64,000 nt of DNA from Trichomonas vaginalis G3. Lineage: Eukaryota > Parabasalia > Trichomonadida > Trichomonadidae. Shown in pieces: positions 60,717 to 64,000 of the stretch. Under the pieces are notes generated by a model. That model was not told the origin of the DNA. It worked only from the letters and a program-made list of their open reading frames with translations, and made no database searches. The stretch covers positions 19,994,082-20,058,081 of the forward strand of contig NC_067207.1 in NCBI RefSeq assembly GCF_026262505.1, read 5' to 3'. The number at the start of each line of letters is the position of its first letter. The stretch's first letter is position 1. The position numbers and the translations under genes were made by a program.

Positions 60717-63188
60717 ATGGCGTTTTATGAGGATAATAATAATGTTAAGTACACACTTGATAAGAGTACTTTGTATCTCGTTCCTTCTGGAACGAAACAT
60801 GTTTCGATCCTCTCACAAACGAAGTACGTCAGAGGAGAATCAACTACATCGTATGCATTTTATGACTGCAGGAACAGTATCATGTCATTTTCTTTCTCAT
60901 CAGACTCTCTCCTCGAAGAAGTTCGTGACTACGCTTTCCTCGACTGCGGACTACTCACTGATGTTGACTTAACACAGTGCAAACATCTAAAATACATCGG
61001 TGCACAATCTTTCAAAGGATGTTATTCTGTCACAAGTATCAAACTTCCTTCAAGTGCTTCAACACTTGGTGAATCTGTATTCATGAACACTAGTATTTCA
61101 CAAATTGATCTTCCTACATCACTCACAATCATTCCAAACTCATGTTTCAAAGACTGTTCATCACTTATGTATATTAATTTTCCAACACAAATCAACATTG
61201 TTGAAATTGGAAGAAATATTATTTCAAACACAAAAATAAGAACTTTTAATATACCAGCTTCTGTTACAAATCTTTATCCAAGTTGTTTTTGTTACTCAAA
61301 CGTTGAAAGTATTTCAATTAGTTCAGGCAATTCTAAATACAAGATCATCAACAGTATTGTTCTCACAAGTGATGGACAACAAGCTGTTTGTTATCCCACA
61401 AAAATGACCGATAAAGTGAATGTTCCCTCAGGAGTCAAAACCTTGGGATATTGTTGTTTTAAATCATGTTCTCTAACCCAAATTGAGCTACCTAATACAT
61501 TAATATCTATTATAGATGAGTGTTTTAGAGACTCAAAGTTGATTGAAATCAATATTCCAAATTCAGTTACATCAATTTTTTCGAGTGCTTTCAGAGATTG
61601 TATTTATCTAACAACAGTAACTTTATCAGAAAGTCTTAAATCATTACCTGGTAGTTGTTTCTATAACTCTTCAATTACATCAATTGTACTTCCTTTGAGT
61701 ATTGTAACCATCGGAGGTTCATGTTTTCGTAATTGTCCGAATCTCAAAAAGATTACATTACCAGATAATTTAACAAGTTTTAGTGGGAGCACTTTCCCTT
61801 CAACGGCCGAATTAGTTTTCAGGCCAGAATCTAAATTTTACATTGATAGTCAATCGCTTGTATTAGATAAATCAAATACAACTATTTTTGCATATTTAGG
61901 TCCTAATGAACCAAGAGAAATCACAGTTTTAGATTCAGTTGAAACCATAATGGGTGGTGTATTCTCAGAGAAAGATCGTCTTTCAAAAATTATATTTTCT
62001 TCAGCATCGAAGTTAAAATCTATCAAAGGTAGTGCATTTTATTATTGTTCCAATCTTGTTTTTGTTAATCTGCCTACAACAATTGAAGAGATTGGAGGAT
62101 ATGCTTTTGTTTTATGTAATAAGTTAGAAACGATGACATTTAATAAAGGCAAAACTTTAGGCAGTTGGGCTTTCCATTATGCGATGGGCCTTCAGACATT
62201 TAATTTTGAATCATCAACAATAGATTTACTTGAAGATAATTGTTTCTATCACTGTATTAAATTGACATCAATAAGATTACCAAGTACCATTAAATCAATT
62301 CTGGCAAATGTTTTTTATGATTGCATAGCTCTCAATAATTTTATCATCACAGGGAATTCTTTGAAATCAATTGGTTCAAAATCATTTGCTAATTCAGGAA
62401 TTACATCTCTTGATCTCTCTGGTTGCACTTCAATGACAAGTTTGACATCTTATGCATTGAGTGGAACTCCTTCATTGACAAGTGTTTCGTTGCCAGAGTC
62501 TCTCACTTCCATCGAAGATTATTGTTTCATGGGAAGCGGCATCGAGAGTATCGCATTCCCAGCATCATTGTCTAGTCTAGGTGTCAATGCATTCTTGAAC
62601 TGCATATCTCTCACATCAATCACTATTCCTTCTGGAAGTTCACTTGACTCATCGAGCATCGGAATTGGTGCATTCCGAGGATGTTTCAACCTTCGTTCGA
62701 TCAACTGTGACTCATCATACTTCGAAGTTGTCACAGGTGCACTCTTCACTCGAGGTCTCGATTCTCTCTTTTTGTTCCCTCCCGCATCTCCAATAACTTT
62801 CTTCTCCCTCCCTGGAAACACGCACAACATAAACGAAGGTGCATTCCTCTCTTGCACGAACTTAGTCTCAGTTTTCATTCCATCAGACAGCATATCTCGA
62901 ATCTCGACCAGTGCATTCGAAGGCTGCACAAGTCTCACATGGATCAACATCCCCATTTGTGTCTCTAATGTTGGTAGTTCAGCATTCAAAGGCTGCGACA
63001 AACTTGGCTGTGGCATCAATGTCGAGAACAAGAGTGATTCATTCCTGAAAGACCTATTCGACATCGCACTTCTTCCTCGACACTCTGTCAAACCTTGTGA
63101 TTCATACGTATGCACTAAGAAATACTGCTTCAACAGCTACTTCACTTCTTCTCTTATCTCTTTCATCGCAGTTATTATTGTAATGTGA
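60717..63188 (+). CDS. BspA-like leucine-rich repeat surface protein, 823 residues
   Basis: Member of the large trichomonad BspA-like family of surface proteins implicated in host or bacterial binding. After 35 residues (MAFYEDNNNVKYTLDKSTLYLVPSG) come roughly 30 LRR_5-type repeats of 22-24 residues, for example LTxIxLPxSLTSIxxxCFxxCSSL and SLTSVSLPESLTSIEDYCF, to about residue 780. A CxSYVCTKKYCFNSYF segment follows. The last 15 residues (SLISFIAVIIVM) form a short hydrophobic span with no cytoplasmic tail. There is no classical signal peptide, as in many family members. One frame. Base composition changes along the gene: GC-rich codons at both ends and AT-rich ones in the middle. Confidence 0.92.
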   Translation: MAFYEDNNNVKYTLDKSTLYLVPSGTKHVSILSQTKYVRGESTTSYAFYDCRNSIMSFSFSSDSLLEEVRDYAFLDCGLLTDVDLTQCKHLKYIGAQSFKGCYSVTSIKLPSSASTLGESVFMNTSISQIDLPTSLTIIPNSCFKDCSSLMYINFPTQINIVEIGRNIISNTKIRTFNIPASVTNLYPSCFCYSNVESISISSGNSKYKIINSIVLTSDGQQAVCYPTKMTDKVNVPSGVKTLGYCCFKSCSLTQIELPNTLISIIDECFRDSKLIEINIPNSVTSIFSSAFRDCIYLTTVTLSESLKSLPGSCFYNSSITSIVLPLSIVTIGGSCFRNCPNLKKITLPDNLTSFSGSTFPSTAELVFRPESKFYIDSQSLVLDKSNTTIFAYLGPNEPREITVLDSVETIMGGVFSEKDRLSKIIFSSASKLKSIKGSAFYYCSNLVFVNLPTTIEEIGGYAFVLCNKLETMTFNKGKTLGSWAFHYAMGLQTFNFESSTIDLLEDNCFYHCIKLTSIRLPSTIKSILANVFYDCIALNNFIITGNSLKSIGSKSFANSGITSLDLSGCTSMTSLTSYALSGTPSLTSVSLPESLTSIEDYCFMGSGIESIAFPASLSSLGVNAFLNCISLTSITIPSGSSLDSSSIGIGAFRGCFNLRSINCDSSYFEVVTGALFTRGLDSLFLFPPASPITFFSLPGNTHNINEGAFLSCTNLVSVFIPSDSISRISTSAFEGCTSLTWINIPICVSNVGSSAFKGCDKLGCGINVENKSDSFLKDLFDIALLPRHSVKPCDSYVCTKKYCFNSYFTSSLISFIAVIIVM

Positions 63189-63239
63189 ATAAAAATAAAC
63201 TTTAATCTTAAAAGAACATTAGGCCTGTTAACATGATTA

Positions 63240-63824
63240 TTAAAGAGTGAAAATACGCCTTTGATAATTCTTTGTAAGGCAAAAAAATGGATCTTTGTCA
63301 AGTGGTGTATATCCTGCAGGAATAGGATAATGAAATGGTTTTAATCCAAAGTTAACTGAAACTGTATCTGAATCGCCTTCGCTAGCATGCCAAACTTTTG
63401 CACGATAGAATTTTGGTTTTGTAGGCATAGTTATGTAAAATCATTTGATTTCGGTCTCGGTTCGAAAATCAATTCGATTTGTGAATGCATCAAAAGAAAT
63501 ACCTATTGTCGAGTCTGGTTTTAATGATTGAAATCCAATTGACTTATAAGGTTCTATCTGTGCAGTGCATCCACAATAATATGTTTCTGAATCTGGCAAA
63601 ATTTCATGGGGATAAATCGAGAAAAAATTTTTATGGCCCTCCTCAAACTCAAATCCGGCTAAATAACGGCTCGGTCCTGATATGTGGGTAAATTCATAAT
63701 ACCAACGTCCTAGTGTAGTTCGTTGAATATCTGATATATAAATCGGACCATTCGAATAGATAACGAATGAAGTATTTTGTTGTACAACTGTAGTTTCACT
63801 GACTAATTGTATTGATGAAATTTT
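63240..63824 (-). pseudogene. SPRY-domain host pseudogene
   Basis: The minus strand codes SNGPIYISDIQRTTLGRWYYEFTHISGPSRYLAGFEFEEGHKNFFSIYP...YKSIGFQSLKPDSTIGISFDAFTNRIDFRTETEIK, then an in-frame TGA at 63441-63443, then FYITMPTKPKFYRAKVWHASEGDSDTVSVNFGLKPFHYPIPAGYTPLDKD. This is a SPRY fold (WYYEF, IGISFD, VSVNFG, PAGYxPL), a protein-binding module common in trichomonad gene families. No start codon occurs before the upstream TAA at 63825-63827. It has one internal stop and is missing its 5' end, and is therefore decayed. Confidence 0.75.
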
Positions 63825-63827
63825 TTA

Positions 63828-64000
63828 GTTAATCTGTTAACCAGAGAACGAATGATGCAAATGGCAATTTTTTTTCAATATGATCAACAATTTGAATTTA
63901 AATTTAGCCTGATAAGTTCCTTATTATTTTATTTTCATCAAAGGATGATATGCCAGTTCAATATATTCGACTTACTGGGGGTAAAAACACTTTTCCTGGT
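63828..64000. other. Window end, nothing recognised
   Basis: AT-rich, no gene seen on either strand up to the edge. Confidence 0.5.

Noticed and set aside
62519-63133. Minus-strand frame of 204 codons inside the BspA-like gene
   Set aside because: Shadow of the GC-richer 3' part of the LRR gene, without recognisable features.

Overview
The window is AT-rich, has no visible introns and uses the standard code. It looks like genomic DNA of a parabasalid protist, almost certainly Trichomonas vaginalis or a close relative. The host genes belong to surface and trafficking families typical of that organism: two Pmp-like proteins with GGA(I/V) and FxxN repeats, one BspA-like leucine-rich repeat protein, one BEACH-WD40 protein and a decayed SPRY gene. 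Where seen, initiator-like TCATTT motifs lie only 7-14 bases before the start codon, as is usual there. More than half of the window is transposons nested inside one another.

Layout. 1-9229 is the capsid and integrase half of a Polinton (Maverick), here called A; it continues beyond the left edge. 9622-36322 is a complete but decayed Polinton, B, in the opposite orientation, with AG...CT termini, terminal inverted repeats of about 650 bp and an ATAAT target duplication. A and B share about 8.5 kb of nearly identical sequence and so form a very large inverted repeat around 8.5-10.3 kb, yet their terminal repeats belong to two different subfamilies. Both sit in one IS481-type (rve) transposase gene, pieces of which remain at 9230-9621 and 36323-36490. 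B itself contains a 3.9-kb TA-flanked insertion (20481-24391, a mosaic of palindromes and older elements) and a 1.2-kb insertion (34039-35254).

36.5-39.2 kb holds a nine-unit minisatellite and a foldback transposon. 39.7-63.8 kb is host sequence: two tandem Pmp-like genes (+), relics of an unrecognised secreted-type family (-), the 2023-residue BEACH gene (-), a decayed host gene (-), a 2.3-kb TTAA-flanked transposon remnant, mostly empty DNA with a pogo-like transposase scrap, the BspA-like gene (+) and the SPRY pseudogene (-).

Polinton gene logic. The shared half has closely packed, mostly divergent or convergent gene pairs: a rve-type integrase, a phage-like fibre/collar gene, a penton-like gene, the FtsK/HerA-type packaging ATPase and several small genes of unknown role. 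The other half of B has two KilA-N genes, protein-primed DNA polymerase B, the double jelly-roll major capsid gene and small basic or membrane proteins. Several genes in the second group share a T-rich block just before the start codon, probably the element's own promoter.

Most unusual signals: (1) short GC-rich double-hairpin modules (13-base hairpin, two purines, 11-base hairpin with a GAA loop) scattered through Polinton coding and spacer DNA, with covarying stems, often inside reading frames, and present in A but absent from B at one site; (2) three consecutive near-perfect or perfect palindromes at 20714-20896; (3) two Polintons in one transposase gene; (4) a terminal hairpin whose shape is kept while its sequence differs between subfamilies.
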